The position numbers and the translations under genes were made by a program. Under the pieces are notes generated by a model, which searched no databases, had not been told where the DNA came from, and worked only from the letters and a program-made list of their open reading frames with translations. This document shows, piece by piece, positions 1-8,733 of a stretch of DNA of 64,000 nucleotides; position 1 is the first letter of the stretch, and each line of letters starts with the position of its first letter. This DNA is from an uncultured Alistipes sp. (lineage in GTDB: Bacteria > Bacteroidota > Bacteroidia > Bacteroidales > UBA932), in NCBI GenBank assembly GCA_900550465.1, contig URSC01000012.1:1-64000 (forward strand). The letters are read 5' to 3'.

Positions 1-683
1 GCTCCCTCCAGGACTACGTCGCCGTCAATGTCACCGCCCCCTTCAAGGAAGACGCATTCAAGGCCGCCGACACCCACAGTTATTCAACCCTCAGATGCCT
101 GGCCTCCAACCTGCTTGTCAAGTCCGGCTCGGGCGTAAGTGCATACAACACTGATTTCGAAGCCGTCCTGAAGATACTGCAGCAGGAGTTCCCGAAGCCG
201 GAAGAACACAGAGCCATGGTAATCGGTTGCGGAGGAGCCGGCAAGGCAGCGACAGCAGCGGCACTGGAAGCCGGCATGAAGGTCTACCTGTGCAACAGAA
301 CGGTCAGCCGGGCACAGGAATTTGCGGACTACCTGCGCCGATACGACCCGCACAAGTGCGGCACCGTCTCCAAAATACTGAACCTTAACGGATACGCCTC
401 CATATCCACCATCGAAGCCGCCAACATCCAGTGGACAATACCCCCGGCCCTCAAAATCGCCATCTACGAAGCCGACACCATAATATACACTCTCCCCGGA
501 CCTTCGGACAATCTCAGACGCTTTCTCTCCGATGACCCTGGCCTGCTCGCCGGCAAGACCGTCATAGAGGCCAACTACAAGTCCCCCGTCCTGTCCTTCA
601 CGCCCTGCCGCCGCTACATCTCCGGCCTCACATGGCTCCGCCTCCAGGCCCTCGCCACTTACCGCATCGCTATCGGCAAGTGA
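1..683 (+). CDS. aroE: shikimate dehydrogenase, 3' part (5' end outside window)
   Basis: The reading frame is open from base 3 and ends with TGA at 681-683, so only the 5' end is missing. It should reduce 3-dehydroshikimate to shikimate with NADPH in the cytosolic chorismate pathway. The N-terminal substrate-binding part shows NVTAPFKEDAF, matching the family's NVTxPxK motif with its catalytic lysine, followed by AYNTDFEAV, the conserved NTD segment. The nucleotide-binding Rossmann fold starts at VIGCGGAGKAA, with NRT a little further on, typical of NADPH-using AroE. The visible part is about 226 residues. It may be a stand-alone AroE or the C-terminal half of a fusion with dehydroquinase (AroD); the missing 5' end hides this. 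Confidence 0.85.
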   Translation, partial: SLQDYVAVNVTAPFKEDAFKAADTHSYSTLRCLASNLLVKSGSGVSAYNTDFEAVLKILQQEFPKPEEHRAMVIGCGGAGKAATAAALEAGMKVYLCNRTVSRAQEFADYLRRYDPHKCGTVSKILNLNGYASISTIEAANIQWTIPPALKIAIYEADTIIYTLPGPSDNLRRFLSDDPGLLAGKTVIEANYKSPVLSFTPCRRYISGLTWLRLQALATYRIAIGK

Positions 684-719
684 GGCGGGGTGAGCGCACA
701 TCATAACTCCTCCCCTCCC

Positions 720-912
720 CTGACTCCTTCCGAAGGAGTGGAGATATCCCGCCTTCCGACGACTCCTTCCAAAGGAGTGGATTCTCGGAATGCCCTCCAG
801 GGATGCTACAGGCCACATTGCCACGGAAGAATGCCACTGACTCCTTCCGAAGGAGTGAGGGTATCCCGCCTTCCGACGACTCCTTCCGAAGGAGTAGATT
901 CTCAGCCGCCCG
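720..912. repeat. palindromic repeat block R1 (two units, about 117 bp apart)
   Basis: Two copies of a roughly 75-bp unit begin at 720 and 837. Each unit holds two copies of the near-perfect palindrome ACTCCTTCCGAAGGAGT (8-bp arms around one base), separated by a spacer containing TATCCCGCCTTCCGACG. The second palindrome of the first unit has one changed base. I see no convincing gene: open frames here appear on both strands and simply follow the repeat. Confidence 0.75.
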
Positions 913-946
913 AGAAAATCTAGGTAGTACCCAACCAGGTAGTGCC

Positions 947-1352
947 CACCTTCGGAAGGTGAGCGGGAAACGCGGGAAATCGCCTCACCTTCGGAAGGTG
1001 GGACTGGTACGGCGGAAGGAGAAACGCGGCTGCACGGGGTTCTGGAGGCGGTGATGCATCTACGCACCTTCGGAAGGTGAGCGGGAAACGCGGGAAATCG
1101 CCTCACCTTCGGATGGTGGGACTGGTACGGCGGAAGGGAAAACGCGGCTACACGGGGTTCTGGAGACGGTGATGCACCTATGCACCTTCGGAAGGTGGGC
1201 AGAAAACGCGGGAAATCGCCTCACCTTCGGATGGTGGAACTGGTACGGCGGAAGGAGAAACGCGGCCGCACGGGGTTCTGGAGGCAGTGATGCATCTACG
1301 CACCTTTGAAAGGTGGGCGGAATACGCGGGAAATCGTCTCACCTTCGGAAGG
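947..1352. repeat. 118-bp tandem repeat R2, about 3.4 copies
   Basis: Units start at 947, 1065, 1183 and 1301, an exact 118-bp period, and the fourth unit is partial. Each unit carries two hairpin-forming palindromes, CACCTTCGGAAGGTG, about 39 bp apart (for example 947-961 and 986-1000), sometimes with one substitution. The core CCTTCGGAAGG resembles the R1 palindrome read on the other strand. The units differ by a few substitutions, so they are not fresh duplicates. No coding function is evident. Confidence 0.85.
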
Positions 1353-1390
1353 TAAGTGAGCCCACGACAAGGGTATGTGCAGGGATGTGG

Positions 1391-1650
1391 CACCACAACG
1401 GCACCGAATCACGGGATTTGCTGTCGCTGTGGAAGGAGGACGGAGAGGCTATCCCGTTCAGAGAGCACGTAGCAGTGGCTCTGCTTGAAAGGCGGAACCG
1501 CAACGGCACCGAATCGCGGGATTTGCTGCCGTTGTGGAAGGAGGATGGAGAGGCTATCCCATTCAGAGAGCTCGTAGCAGTGGTTCGGCAGGAAAGGCGG
1601 TACCACAACGGCAGTGAATCGCGGAATTTACTGCCGTTGTGGGAGGCGGA
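1391..1650. repeat. 105-bp tandem repeat R3, about 2.5 copies
   Basis: The unit starting CAACGGCACCGAATC recurs at 1396, 1501 and 1606 (CAACGGCAGTGAATC in the last), a 105-bp period. In the last copy the sequence forms a long hairpin: CCACAACGGCAGT pairs with ACTGCCGTTGTGG across a 14-base loop (about 1603-1642). The frame stays open through the repeat on both strands, but there is no domain or start signal to support a gene. Confidence 0.75.
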
Positions 1651-1706
1651 CCGAGGAAGGGGATGATGACCGGAGAGGGCAATGACCGGGAAAGGAATGC
1701 CGCAGA

Positions 1707-3098
1707 TTACCGTCCGCCGGCCTTCTCGTCAAGACGCAGTTCCGGATGGCGGTCAGAGGAGCGGCTGAGCAGCACGGACACCACTATCGCGCAGACAGCC
1801 AGGCCGATGAAGAAGTATTCGGCGACTACCGGTGAGGAGGCGCGGTCGATGATGTGGCCGACGACTATCGGGACGGTGAAGAGCCCGATGTTCTGCACCC
1901 AGTAGACGAGGGAAAAGGCCGTACCTAACCGGCTCTCGGCGATAATCTTCGGAAGCGAAGGCCACATGGCTGCCGGGACGAGGGAGTAACCCAGGCCGAG
2001 CACTCCGATAGCGATAAAACCGAAGGCCGGCACACCCGGGGCAAAGGCCACGGTCAGGTGGGAGAACAGAATCATGGCCGACCCGAGTATCATGATCTTC
2101 GTACCGCGTCCCACCCGGTCCACGACGGCTCCGAACAGGGGCGCGAACACCAGGGTAAAGAAAGGTATCATGGCCACCATTACCGAAGCTACGTCACTGT
2201 CAATGCCGAAGCGGGGCATGAGGATGGCGGTGGCGAACTTGCGGAAGGACACCACGCAGCAGTAGAAGAATACGCAGAGCAGGGAAATCAGGATAAAATG
2301 CCGGTCGGTAATGACTTTCAGCACGTCCCGGAAACGGAAACGGTCCTCGGCCGAAGAACCGGCTTCAGATGCTCCGGCGGCAGCAGCACCAGCAGCCGCC
2401 CCCCGCCTGTCCGCCCCATAGTCCATCGCCACGAACAGCCCCCACAGCACCAGCGCCCCGAGCAGCAGGACCATCCCGACCACAGCCGGCTTCGAAGTCT
2501 CCGAGAACGGAATATACCCCTCCAGTTCCACGATCCGCGGCACCACTATCAGCGCCACGGCAGTACCCAGACGGGCCAGGGCGAGCTGCAGTCCCATGGC
2601 CAGGGCTATCTCCCGGCCCTTGAACCATTTGGCTATGGCCCGGTTGACCGTCACACCGGCTATCTCGCTGCCAAGTCCGAACATCGCGCACCCGGCGTAC
2701 GCCAGCGACAGCGACGGCTTGGCGAACACCCCCGACAGCCACACACACAGCCGGCTGCCTGCGAAACTCTCGGATATGGCGTATGTTATCAGTGCCGCCC
2801 CTCCTACCATCAGCCCCACGAATATCGAGCCGGTCAGCCTCACCCCCCAGCGGTCCAGCAGCATACCGCAGATGATAAGTCCGCCGAAGATGCACAGCAG
2901 GGAATAGGCGCTCCGGTAGAAGCCGTAGTCGGCCATGGACCAGCCGAGGGCCACCATAGACGGGTCCTCGAACTCCTGGTTGATGGTCGAGAAGATGTCG
3001 TCGAAAAAGTACGACGCGAACATCGGCAGGGCAAGACACAAGAGGGCCACCCATCGGATGGCCCCCGTATCTTTCAAAGTCTTGAAAAGCTTACTCAT
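1707..3098 (-). CDS. MFS transporter (second gene of a paralogous pair)
   Basis: A 463-residue integral inner-membrane protein with about 12 hydrophobic segments in two halves, joined by a hydrophilic, Ala/Gly-rich loop near residues 230-255, the usual major facilitator layout. The first loop has GMLLDRWGVRLTG, matching the MFS loop 2-3 motif GxxxDRxGxR, and the second half has GAVVDRVGRGTKI in the equivalent place. Its ATG lies inside the last codons of the upstream MFS gene (8-bp overlap ATGAGTAA), which suggests translational coupling. The two proteins are clear paralogues along their length. The substrate cannot be read from the sequence; carboxylate or nutrient transport is a guess. Confidence 0.8.
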   Translation of the reverse strand: MSKLFKTLKDTGAIRWVALLCLALPMFASYFFDDIFSTINQEFEDPSMVALGWSMADYGFYRSAYSLLCIFGGLIICGMLLDRWGVRLTGSIFVGLMVGGAALITYAISESFAGSRLCVWLSGVFAKPSLSLAYAGCAMFGLGSEIAGVTVNRAIAKWFKGREIALAMGLQLALARLGTAVALIVVPRIVELEGYIPFSETSKPAVVGMVLLLGALVLWGLFVAMDYGADRRGAAAGAAAAGASEAGSSAEDRFRFRDVLKVITDRHFILISLLCVFFYCCVVSFRKFATAILMPRFGIDSDVASVMVAMIPFFTLVFAPLFGAVVDRVGRGTKIMILGSAMILFSHLTVAFAPGVPAFGFIAIGVLGLGYSLVPAAMWPSLPKIIAESRLGTAFSLVYWVQNIGLFTVPIVVGHIIDRASSPVVAEYFFIGLAVCAIVVSVLLSRSSDRHPELRLDEKAGGR

Positions 3099-4467
3099 CT
3101 TTCTTCACCACATTGGGCAGTTCCAGACCATAACCCTTGCGGCGGTCCTCAGCCTTGAGCAGGAAGCTGAAGATGAAGGCCAGGATACCGAACGACGAGA
3201 ATATAATCATAGGTGCGAGATAGCCGCCGGTCGACTGGAGCACCTTGCCGATAAGCAGGGGCACCAGGCAGAGACCGATGTTCTGCACCCAGAAGATGAG
3301 GCAGTAGGCGCTTCCGAGTATCTTCTCGTCGATGATCTTGGGCACCGAGGGCCACAGGGCTGCCGGCACGAGAGAGAAGCTGACACCGAGTACGGCGATA
3401 AGGGTAACAGCCAACCATTTATGAGGATAGAGCGGCAGCACGAACGCAAACGACAGGTGGCATACGATCATGATTATCGCTCCGAGCATCAGCATCGTGG
3501 CGCCCTTGCCCTTGCGGTCCAGGAAGATACCGAGTAGAGGCGTGAGGCACATGGCCAGAATCGGGAAAAAGCTGAAGAGCTGGGAAGCAGTGGCATTGTC
3601 CACTCCGAGGGTCACCTCCAGATAGTTGGGAGCATATCTCTGGAAGGGGAAGATAGCCGAGTAGTAGAGCACGCAGAGCAGGGCCACCAGCCAGAACATC
3701 TTGCTGGAGAATATCTTGCCAAGATCGCGGATATGGAACTCGTCCTCGGGGGACTTCTCCTCCGTAGCCATACCGGCTGCCACCAGCTGCTTGTCCAGCT
3801 TGGAGTCCATCACGGAGAAGACTATGTAGTTGATCAGACCGATGAGCAGGAGGACGGTGCAGAAGCCCACGGGAGCCACCACCGACTGGTCGAAACTATT
3901 GGAGATGATGGGCGCCAGCCACATGACGGCGAACACACCGAGACGGGCGATAGCCATCTCAAGGCCCATTGCGAGGGCCATTTCCTTGCCTTTAAACCAC
4001 TTGGCTATGGATTTGGACACCGTGGTACCGGCCATCTCGCAGCCGCAGCCGAAGATCATGAAGCCGAGGGAGGCCATCTTGGCGCTGCCGGGCATGGCTG
4101 TCCACCAGCTGTCGAGCCAGGCATTGAAGCCCGTACCCTGGAACCACTCGCTCACACCCACGAACTTTATCGCGGCGCCGAGCACCATCAGGGAGGCGGA
4201 GAGAGTTCCGGTAAAGCGGATACCCATCTTGTCAAGGATGATACCGGCCAGAATCAGGAAACCGCACACGTTCAGGATATATTCGGATGCCGCGTATGTT
4301 CCGAACGCGCCGCTGTCCCAGCCCCTGGCCGACTCGATCAGGGATTTCAGAGGGGACATCACGTCCACGAACATATATGCGAAAAACATCATCAGCGCAA
4401 TGAGAATCAACGCTGTCCAACGGGCTACAACACTGTCGTTGAGCATTTTTGCCATTTTTTCTTGCAT
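3091..4467 (-). CDS. MFS transporter (first gene of a paralogous pair)
   Basis: A 12-helix major facilitator protein of about 458 residues. The loop motif appears as GIILDKMGIRFTG, with its repeat GIFLDRKGKGATM in the second half. I chose the ATG at 4467 (protein starting MQEKMAKML). The ATG at 4455 (MAKMLND) aligns better with the paralogue's start and is equally possible. A TTG further upstream at 4500 also lies in frame but is a poor start. It is divergent from ssb, with about 85 bp between them. The substrate is unknown. The pair may act as two subunits or as two related transporters co-made from one transcript. Confidence 0.8.
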   Translation of the reverse strand: MQEKMAKMLNDSVVARWTALILIALMMFFAYMFVDVMSPLKSLIESARGWDSGAFGTYAASEYILNVCGFLILAGIILDKMGIRFTGTLSASLMVLGAAIKFVGVSEWFQGTGFNAWLDSWWTAMPGSAKMASLGFMIFGCGCEMAGTTVSKSIAKWFKGKEMALAMGLEMAIARLGVFAVMWLAPIISNSFDQSVVAPVGFCTVLLLIGLINYIVFSVMDSKLDKQLVAAGMATEEKSPEDEFHIRDLGKIFSSKMFWLVALLCVLYYSAIFPFQRYAPNYLEVTLGVDNATASQLFSFFPILAMCLTPLLGIFLDRKGKGATMLMLGAIIMIVCHLSFAFVLPLYPHKWLAVTLIAVLGVSFSLVPAALWPSVPKIIDEKILGSAYCLIFWVQNIGLCLVPLLIGKVLQSTGGYLAPMIIFSSFGILAFIFSFLLKAEDRRKGYGLELPNVVKKDE

Positions 4468-4552
4468 GTGATCTAGAGTATTAGGATTAATTCGGGTCAA
4501 AAGTACGAAAAATAATGCTATCTTAGCAGTCCGAAATTAAAACAATCCGATT

Positions 4553-5116
4553 ATGTCACTGAATAAAGTCCTACTTATAGGAAACGCGGGAAGGGATCCC
4601 GAGATCCGGCACCTGGAAAGCGGCACCATGAACGCCACTTTCTCCCTGGCCACCACCGAGAGGTACAGGGACCGCAGCACCGGAGAGATGAAAGAGCAGA
4701 CCGAATGGCACAACATCGTGTGCTGGAGAAACTTAGCAGAGATAGCAGAGAAGTACGTCAAGAAAGGCACGCAGCTCTTCATCGAGGGCCGCATCCGCAC
4801 CCGCTCCTACAACGACAAGGACGGCAACACCAAATACATGACCGAAATCCTCGCCGACAACATGCAGCTCCTCGGCCGCAAGGCGGACAACCCCGGCAAC
4901 CAGGGCGGCGGCTACTCCCAGGGAGGAGGCTACCAGCAGCCCTATCAGCCCCAGCAGCAGGGAGGATGGCAGCAGCCCCGGCAGAATTTCCAGCAACAGC
5001 AGCAGAACTGGCAGCAGCCTCAGCAGCAGCCCCAGGGGTACAATACCCCCGCACAGACAGCCCCCGCCGCAGACTCCTTCGGCGGCGCCGAGGAGGGAGA
5101 CGATCTCCCGTTCTAG
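4553..5116 (+). CDS. ssb: single-stranded DNA-binding protein
   Basis: A 187-residue SSB. The OB-fold fills about residues 1-108 (starting SLNKVLLIGNAGRDPEIR and including TEWHNIVCW and LFIEGRIRTR). A flexible linker rich in Gln, Gly and Pro follows (about 115-175), and the protein ends in the acidic tip DDLPF that recruits replication and repair partners. The length and layout are normal for Bacteroidota. A weak match to the -7 box, TATCTTAG, lies at 4519-4526 and could be its promoter. The next gene, purA, follows after 28 bp. Confidence 0.95.
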   Translation: MSLNKVLLIGNAGRDPEIRHLESGTMNATFSLATTERYRDRSTGEMKEQTEWHNIVCWRNLAEIAEKYVKKGTQLFIEGRIRTRSYNDKDGNTKYMTEILADNMQLLGRKADNPGNQGGGYSQGGGYQQPYQPQQQGGWQQPRQNFQQQQQNWQQPQQQPQGYNTPAQTAPAADSFGGAEEGDDLPF

Positions 5117-5144
5117 AACATTGTCCTGAAACAGAAGAAATATC

Positions 5145-6425
5145 ATGAGCAACAATACAGCAAAAGTAGACGTCGTCCTCGGCCTCCAGTGGGGAGACGA
5201 GGGCAAGGGCAAGATAGTGGATGTCCTTGCACAGAAGTACAATATCATCGCCCGCTTCCAGGGCGGTCCCAACGCCGGGCACTCGATCCATCACGGGGAG
5301 AGCAGTTTCGTGCTGCACTCCGTCCCCTCGGGCATTTTCCGGGAAGGCACCGACAACCTCATCGGAGGCGGTGTGGTCCTCGACCCCATCATCTTCCGGC
5401 AGGAGTGCGAGGAACTGGAGAAGCTGGGCGTCCCGGTAAGGGAGCGCATCCGCATCTCGAAGAAGGCCCACCTCATCACCCCCACCCACCGCATCATCGA
5501 CGCGGCATCCGAGGCTTCCAAGGGCAAGTCCAAGATCGGCTCGACCCTCAAGGGCATCGGCCCCACCTACATGGACAAGACCGGACGCAACGGCCTCCGC
5601 GTAGGCGACATCCTCGCCCCGGACTTCCAGGACCGTTTCGAGGCCCTGAAGAAGAAGCACATCGCCTTCCTCAAGCAGTTTGACTACGCCTACGACCCCG
5701 ACACCAACGTGAAGGAGTGGATGGCCGCCGTGGACTACCTCCGCACATTCGACCTGGTGGACGGCGAGTACTATATCAATGACAGGCTCGCCCAGGGCAG
5801 CAGCGTCCTCGCCGAGGGAGCCCAGGGCTCGATGCTCGACGTGGACTTCGGATCCTACCCCTTCGTGACCTCCTCGACCACCATCTGCCCGGGCGCATGC
5901 CTCGGACTGGGAGTGGCCCCCTCGTCCATCGGCCACGTCTACGGCATCTTCAAGGCCTACTGCACCCGCGTGGGCAGCGGCCCCTTCCCCACCGAGCTCT
6001 TCGATGAGACCGGAGAGGAGCTCCGCCGCCAGGGCCACGAGTTCGGCGCCACCACAGGCCGTCCCCGCCGCACCGGCTGGCCGGAGATGGTAGCCCTCAA
6101 GTACGCCGTGATGCTCAACGGAGTCACAGAACTGATCATGATGAAGGCCGACGTGATGGACACATTCGACACCATCAGGATAGCCACAGGATACATCGTG
6201 GACGGCAAGCCCCAGGACACCGTGCCCTACGACACCTACGCTGAGGTCACTCCCGTATATCAGGAGTTCAAGGGCTGGAAGCAGCCTCTCTCGGATATCC
6301 GCGACGAGAAGGACCTTCCCGTTGAGTTCAAGGAATATATCGCATTTATCGAGCAGCAGACAGGAGTGCCTGTAACCGTTATCTCCCTCGGCCCGGACAG
6401 GGACGAGACCATTTTCAGGAAATAG
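5145..6425 (+). CDS. purA: adenylosuccinate synthase
   Basis: A 426-residue cytosolic enzyme joining IMP and aspartate with GTP hydrolysis, the first step from IMP to AMP. The N-terminal signature LQWGDEGKGKIVD (residues 14-26) holds the catalytic aspartate and the P-loop-like segment, and GPNAGHS follows with the catalytic histidine. The middle has GSTLKGIGPTYMDK and LAEGAQGSMLDVDFG, and the substrate-loop segment GATTGRPRRTGW is intact. The length is typical. It sits 28 bp after ssb and 3 bp before dxs, so it is probably co-transcribed with dxs. Confidence 0.97.
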   Translation: MSNNTAKVDVVLGLQWGDEGKGKIVDVLAQKYNIIARFQGGPNAGHSIHHGESSFVLHSVPSGIFREGTDNLIGGGVVLDPIIFRQECEELEKLGVPVRERIRISKKAHLITPTHRIIDAASEASKGKSKIGSTLKGIGPTYMDKTGRNGLRVGDILAPDFQDRFEALKKKHIAFLKQFDYAYDPDTNVKEWMAAVDYLRTFDLVDGEYYINDRLAQGSSVLAEGAQGSMLDVDFGSYPFVTSSTTICPGACLGLGVAPSSIGHVYGIFKAYCTRVGSGPFPTELFDETGEELRRQGHEFGATTGRPRRTGWPEMVALKYAVMLNGVTELIMMKADVMDTFDTIRIATGYIVDGKPQDTVPYDTYAEVTPVYQEFKGWKQPLSDIRDEKDLPVEFKEYIAFIEQQTGVPVTVISLGPDRDETIFRK

Positions 6426-6428
6426 GCC

Positions 6429-8294
6429 ATGTCCCTGCTGGAGAAAGTCAACAGCCCCGAAGATATCCGGGGCTTTTCTGTCAAGCAGCTGGAGACCCTC
6501 TGCAGCGAGATACGGCAGTACATGATCGGATGCTGCGCCACGAACCCGGGCCACCTGGGCTCGAGCCTTGGCGCGGTCGAGCTGGCCGTTGCCCTGCACT
6601 ACACCTACAACACCCCTACCGACAAGATAGTCTGGGACGTGGGACATCAGGCCTACGCCCACAAGATCATTACAGGCCGCCGGGAGCAGTTCCGCACCAA
6701 CCGGACCTACGGCGGCATAAGCGGTTTCCCGAAAATGTCCGAGAGCATCTTCGACGCCTTCGGAGTCGGCCACTCATCCACCTCGGTAAGCGCCGCCCTG
6801 GGCATGGCCATAGCCGCCAAACTTTCCGGCAGCGACGAGAAGATAGTCGCCGTCATAGGCGACGGAGCCATGACAGGAGGCATGGCCTTCGAGGGACTCA
6901 ACAACGCCGGTGCGATGAAGACCGACATTCTGGTTATTCTCAACGACAACCACATCTCCATAGACCACGGCCGCGGAGGCATGCACGACTACCTGCTCAA
7001 GATTTCCACCTCCGAGACCTACAACCGCATCAAGAACCACGTATGGGAAGCGATAGGCTCCACCCGCCTGCGCCGCTGGGTCCAGAAAGTGATGTTCAGC
7101 ACCAAGATGGCCATCTTCCGCAGCGGCTCCCTCTTCGAGTCCTTCGGATTCCGTTACTTCGGAGCCATCGACGGCCACGACATCGGACAGCTGACCACCA
7201 CCCTCGCCTCCCTGCGCAACATCAAGGGTCCCAAGCTCCTGCACGTCATCACCAAAAAGGGCAAGGGCTACCGTCCCGCCGAGGAGGACCAGACCGTATG
7301 GCACGCACCCGGCACCTTCGACCCCGTCACCGGCAAGCGCAGCATCCCCGCTGAGCCCGCCGCCGCCCGCTACCAGGACGTATTCGGAGAGACCCTCCTG
7401 GAGCTTGCCCGGGCCGATGAGAAGATCGTCGCCGTCACTCCCGCCATGGCCTCCGGCTGCGGCATGAACATCATGATGAGGGAAATACCCGAGCGGACCT
7501 TCGACGTCGGCATCGCCGAGCAGCATGCCGTCACATTCTCCGCCGGTCTGGCCGCCGCGGGCTACCTCCCCTTCTGCAACATCTACTCCTCCTTCATGCA
7601 GAGGGCCTACGACAATGTCATCCACGACGTCGCCCTCCAGAAACTGAAGGTCATCCTCTGCCTGGACCGCGCCGGTCTGGTCGGAGAGGACGGAGCCACG
7701 CACCAGGGCGTATTTGACCTGGCCGCCTTCCGCCCCGTTCCGAACCTGGTCATCGCCTCCCCCCTCGACGAACTGGAGCTGCGCAACCTCATGTACATGG
7801 CCGCCCTCCCCTCATTCCAGGGTCCTATTATAATAAGGTATCCCCGTGGAAACGGCGAGGGAGTCTCCTGGCGTGGAGCAGAGTTCAGGACCATTCCCCT
7901 GGGCCGCGGCCGTCTCCTCCACCCCGGAAAGGACGTGGCGGTGCTCACCATAGGTCCAATAGGCAACCGGGCCGCGGAGGCCGTCCGCAGAGCCGCCGAG
8001 ACGGGCAGGGAGGCGCTCCACTACGACATGCGCTTCCTCAAGCCGCTGGACACGGACATCCTGGAGGAGGTCTGCTCCAAGGCCCGCACCGTCATCACCG
8101 TCGAGGACGGAATGACCGCCGGAGGACTGCACGACGCCGTGGCCTCCTGGGTTGCAGAGCGGCATCCGGGGATAAAAGTCATTGGCCTCGGAGTCCCCGA
8201 CAAATTCGTGGAGCAAGGGACTATCAAGGAGTTAAGGGCCGAATGCGGGTATGACACGGAAAATATTTTCAAAACAATCTGCAATTATTTTTAA
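6429..8294 (+). CDS. dxs: 1-deoxy-D-xylulose-5-phosphate synthase
   Basis: A 621-residue thiamine-diphosphate enzyme that condenses pyruvate and glyceraldehyde 3-phosphate, the entry step of the MEP isoprenoid pathway. The N-terminal domain has NPGHLGSSLGAVEL and KIVWDVGHQAYAHK. The ThDP/Mg motif is GDGAMTGGMAFEGLNNAG, and the pyrimidine domain shows VGIAEQHAVTFSAGLA and DRAGLVGEDGATHQG. The C-terminal transketolase domain includes TVEDGMTAGGLHDAV. All the expected blocks are present. It starts 3 bp after the purA stop. Confidence 0.97.
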   Translation: MSLLEKVNSPEDIRGFSVKQLETLCSEIRQYMIGCCATNPGHLGSSLGAVELAVALHYTYNTPTDKIVWDVGHQAYAHKIITGRREQFRTNRTYGGISGFPKMSESIFDAFGVGHSSTSVSAALGMAIAAKLSGSDEKIVAVIGDGAMTGGMAFEGLNNAGAMKTDILVILNDNHISIDHGRGGMHDYLLKISTSETYNRIKNHVWEAIGSTRLRRWVQKVMFSTKMAIFRSGSLFESFGFRYFGAIDGHDIGQLTTTLASLRNIKGPKLLHVITKKGKGYRPAEEDQTVWHAPGTFDPVTGKRSIPAEPAAARYQDVFGETLLELARADEKIVAVTPAMASGCGMNIMMREIPERTFDVGIAEQHAVTFSAGLAAAGYLPFCNIYSSFMQRAYDNVIHDVALQKLKVILCLDRAGLVGEDGATHQGVFDLAAFRPVPNLVIASPLDELELRNLMYMAALPSFQGPIIIRYPRGNGEGVSWRGAEFRTIPLGRGRLLHPGKDVAVLTIGPIGNRAAEAVRRAAETGREALHYDMRFLKPLDTDILEEVCSKARTVITVEDGMTAGGLHDAVASWVAERHPGIKVIGLGVPDKFVEQGTIKELRAECGYDTENIFKTICNYF

Positions 8295-8300
8295 AATTGT

Positions 8301-8331
8301 TTTGGATATTTTAATAAATGATATATCTTTG
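8301..8331 (+). promoter_or_regulatory. Bacteroidota-type promoter for the tRNA-tuf cluster
   Basis: TTTG at 8301-8304 and TATCTTTG at 8324-8331 are separated by 19 bp, a full match to the Bacteroidota -33/-7 consensus (TTTG, TAnnTTTG). Transcription should start near 8337, just ahead of tRNA-Thr at 8352. The stretch between dxs and the tRNAs is notably AT-rich. Confidence 0.85.
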
Positions 8332-8351
8332 CAGTCCCAAAAATAAGCGCT

Positions 8352-8425
8352 GCCGATATAGCTCAGTTGGCCAGAGCAGCTGATTTGTAATCAGCGGGTC
8401 GTGGGTTCGAATCCCTCTATCGGCT
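8352..8425 (+). tRNA. tRNA-Thr (TGT)
   Basis: A full cloverleaf with acceptor stem GCCGATA/TATCGGC, D-arm TAGCTCAGTTGG, anticodon loop TTTGTAA giving TGT (Thr, reads ACA), and T-arm GTGGGTTCGAATCCC. CCA is not encoded. It is the first of four tRNAs upstream of tuf. Confidence 0.93.
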
Positions 8426-8460
8426 CAAGTTCATTGAATACGTATAACAAAATATACTCA

Positions 8461-8543
8461 GGGGAGATACCAAAGTGGCCAACTGGGGCAGACTGTAAAT
8501 CTGCTGGCGCACGCCTTCGGAGGTTCGAATCCTTCTCTCCCCA
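8461..8543 (+). tRNA. tRNA-Tyr (GTA)
   Basis: An 83-base class II tRNA with acceptor stem GGGGAGA/TCTCCCC, anticodon loop CTGTAAA giving GTA (Tyr), a long variable arm around TGGCGCACGCCTTCGG, and T-loop GGTTCGAATCC. The long variable arm is expected for bacterial tRNA-Tyr. Confidence 0.93.
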
Positions 8544-8551
8544 CACATAAC

Positions 8552-8624
8552 GCGGAAGTAGCTCAGTTGGTAGAGCATCAGCCTTCCAAGCTGAGGGTCG
8601 CGGGTTCGAACCTCGTCTTCCGCT
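8552..8624 (+). tRNA. tRNA-Gly (TCC)
   Basis: Acceptor stem GCGGAAG/CTTCCGC, D-arm TAGCTCAGTTGGTAGAG, anticodon loop CTTCCAA giving TCC (Gly, reads GGA), and T-arm CGGGTTCGAACCTCG. It lies 8 bp after tRNA-Tyr. Confidence 0.93.
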
Positions 8625-8633
8625 CCATTAAAA

Positions 8634-8705
8634 GCCAGTGTAGCTCAGGGGTAGAGCGCTTCCTTGGTAAGGAAGAGGTCATGAGTTCAAATCTCATCAC
8701 CGGCT
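8634..8705 (+). tRNA. tRNA-Thr (GGT)
   Basis: Anticodon stem CTTCC/GGAAG encloses TTGGTAA, giving GGT (Thr, reads ACC and ACT). The acceptor stem GCCAGTG/CACCGGC has one A-C mismatch at the fourth pair. The T-arm has GAGTTCAAATCTC. It ends 28 bp before the tuf start codon, the usual position in Bacteroidota. Confidence 0.9.
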
Positions 8706-8733
8706 CAATTTTAATTACATAAAATCAGACATT

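Larger units (their letters stand above)
684..1706. other. gene-free interval between aroE and the MFS pair
   Basis: About 1 kb without a supportable gene. It is almost entirely filled by repeat blocks R1, R2 and R3, with short unique joints (684-719, 913-946, 1353-1390 and 1651-1706). The plus-strand aroE and the minus-strand MFS genes converge on it, so hairpins here could end both transcripts, although no hairpin is followed by a clear T-tract. Confidence 0.6.

Noticed and set aside
84..1106. Minus-strand open frame of 340 codons over aroE and the repeats
   Set aside because: Runs antisense to aroE and through tandem repeats; its apparent protein repeats (SFGRS, SEGG) merely translate the palindromes.
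720..1650. Possible CRISPR array
   Set aside because: Repeat units are 105-118 bp with no unique spacers of constant length and no cas genes; these are tandem repeats with internal palindromes.
4779..6773. Long minus-strand open frame (664 codons) opposite ssb, purA and dxs
   Set aside because: Antisense shadow in GC-rich coding DNA. It crosses three well-identified plus-strand genes and contains no domain.
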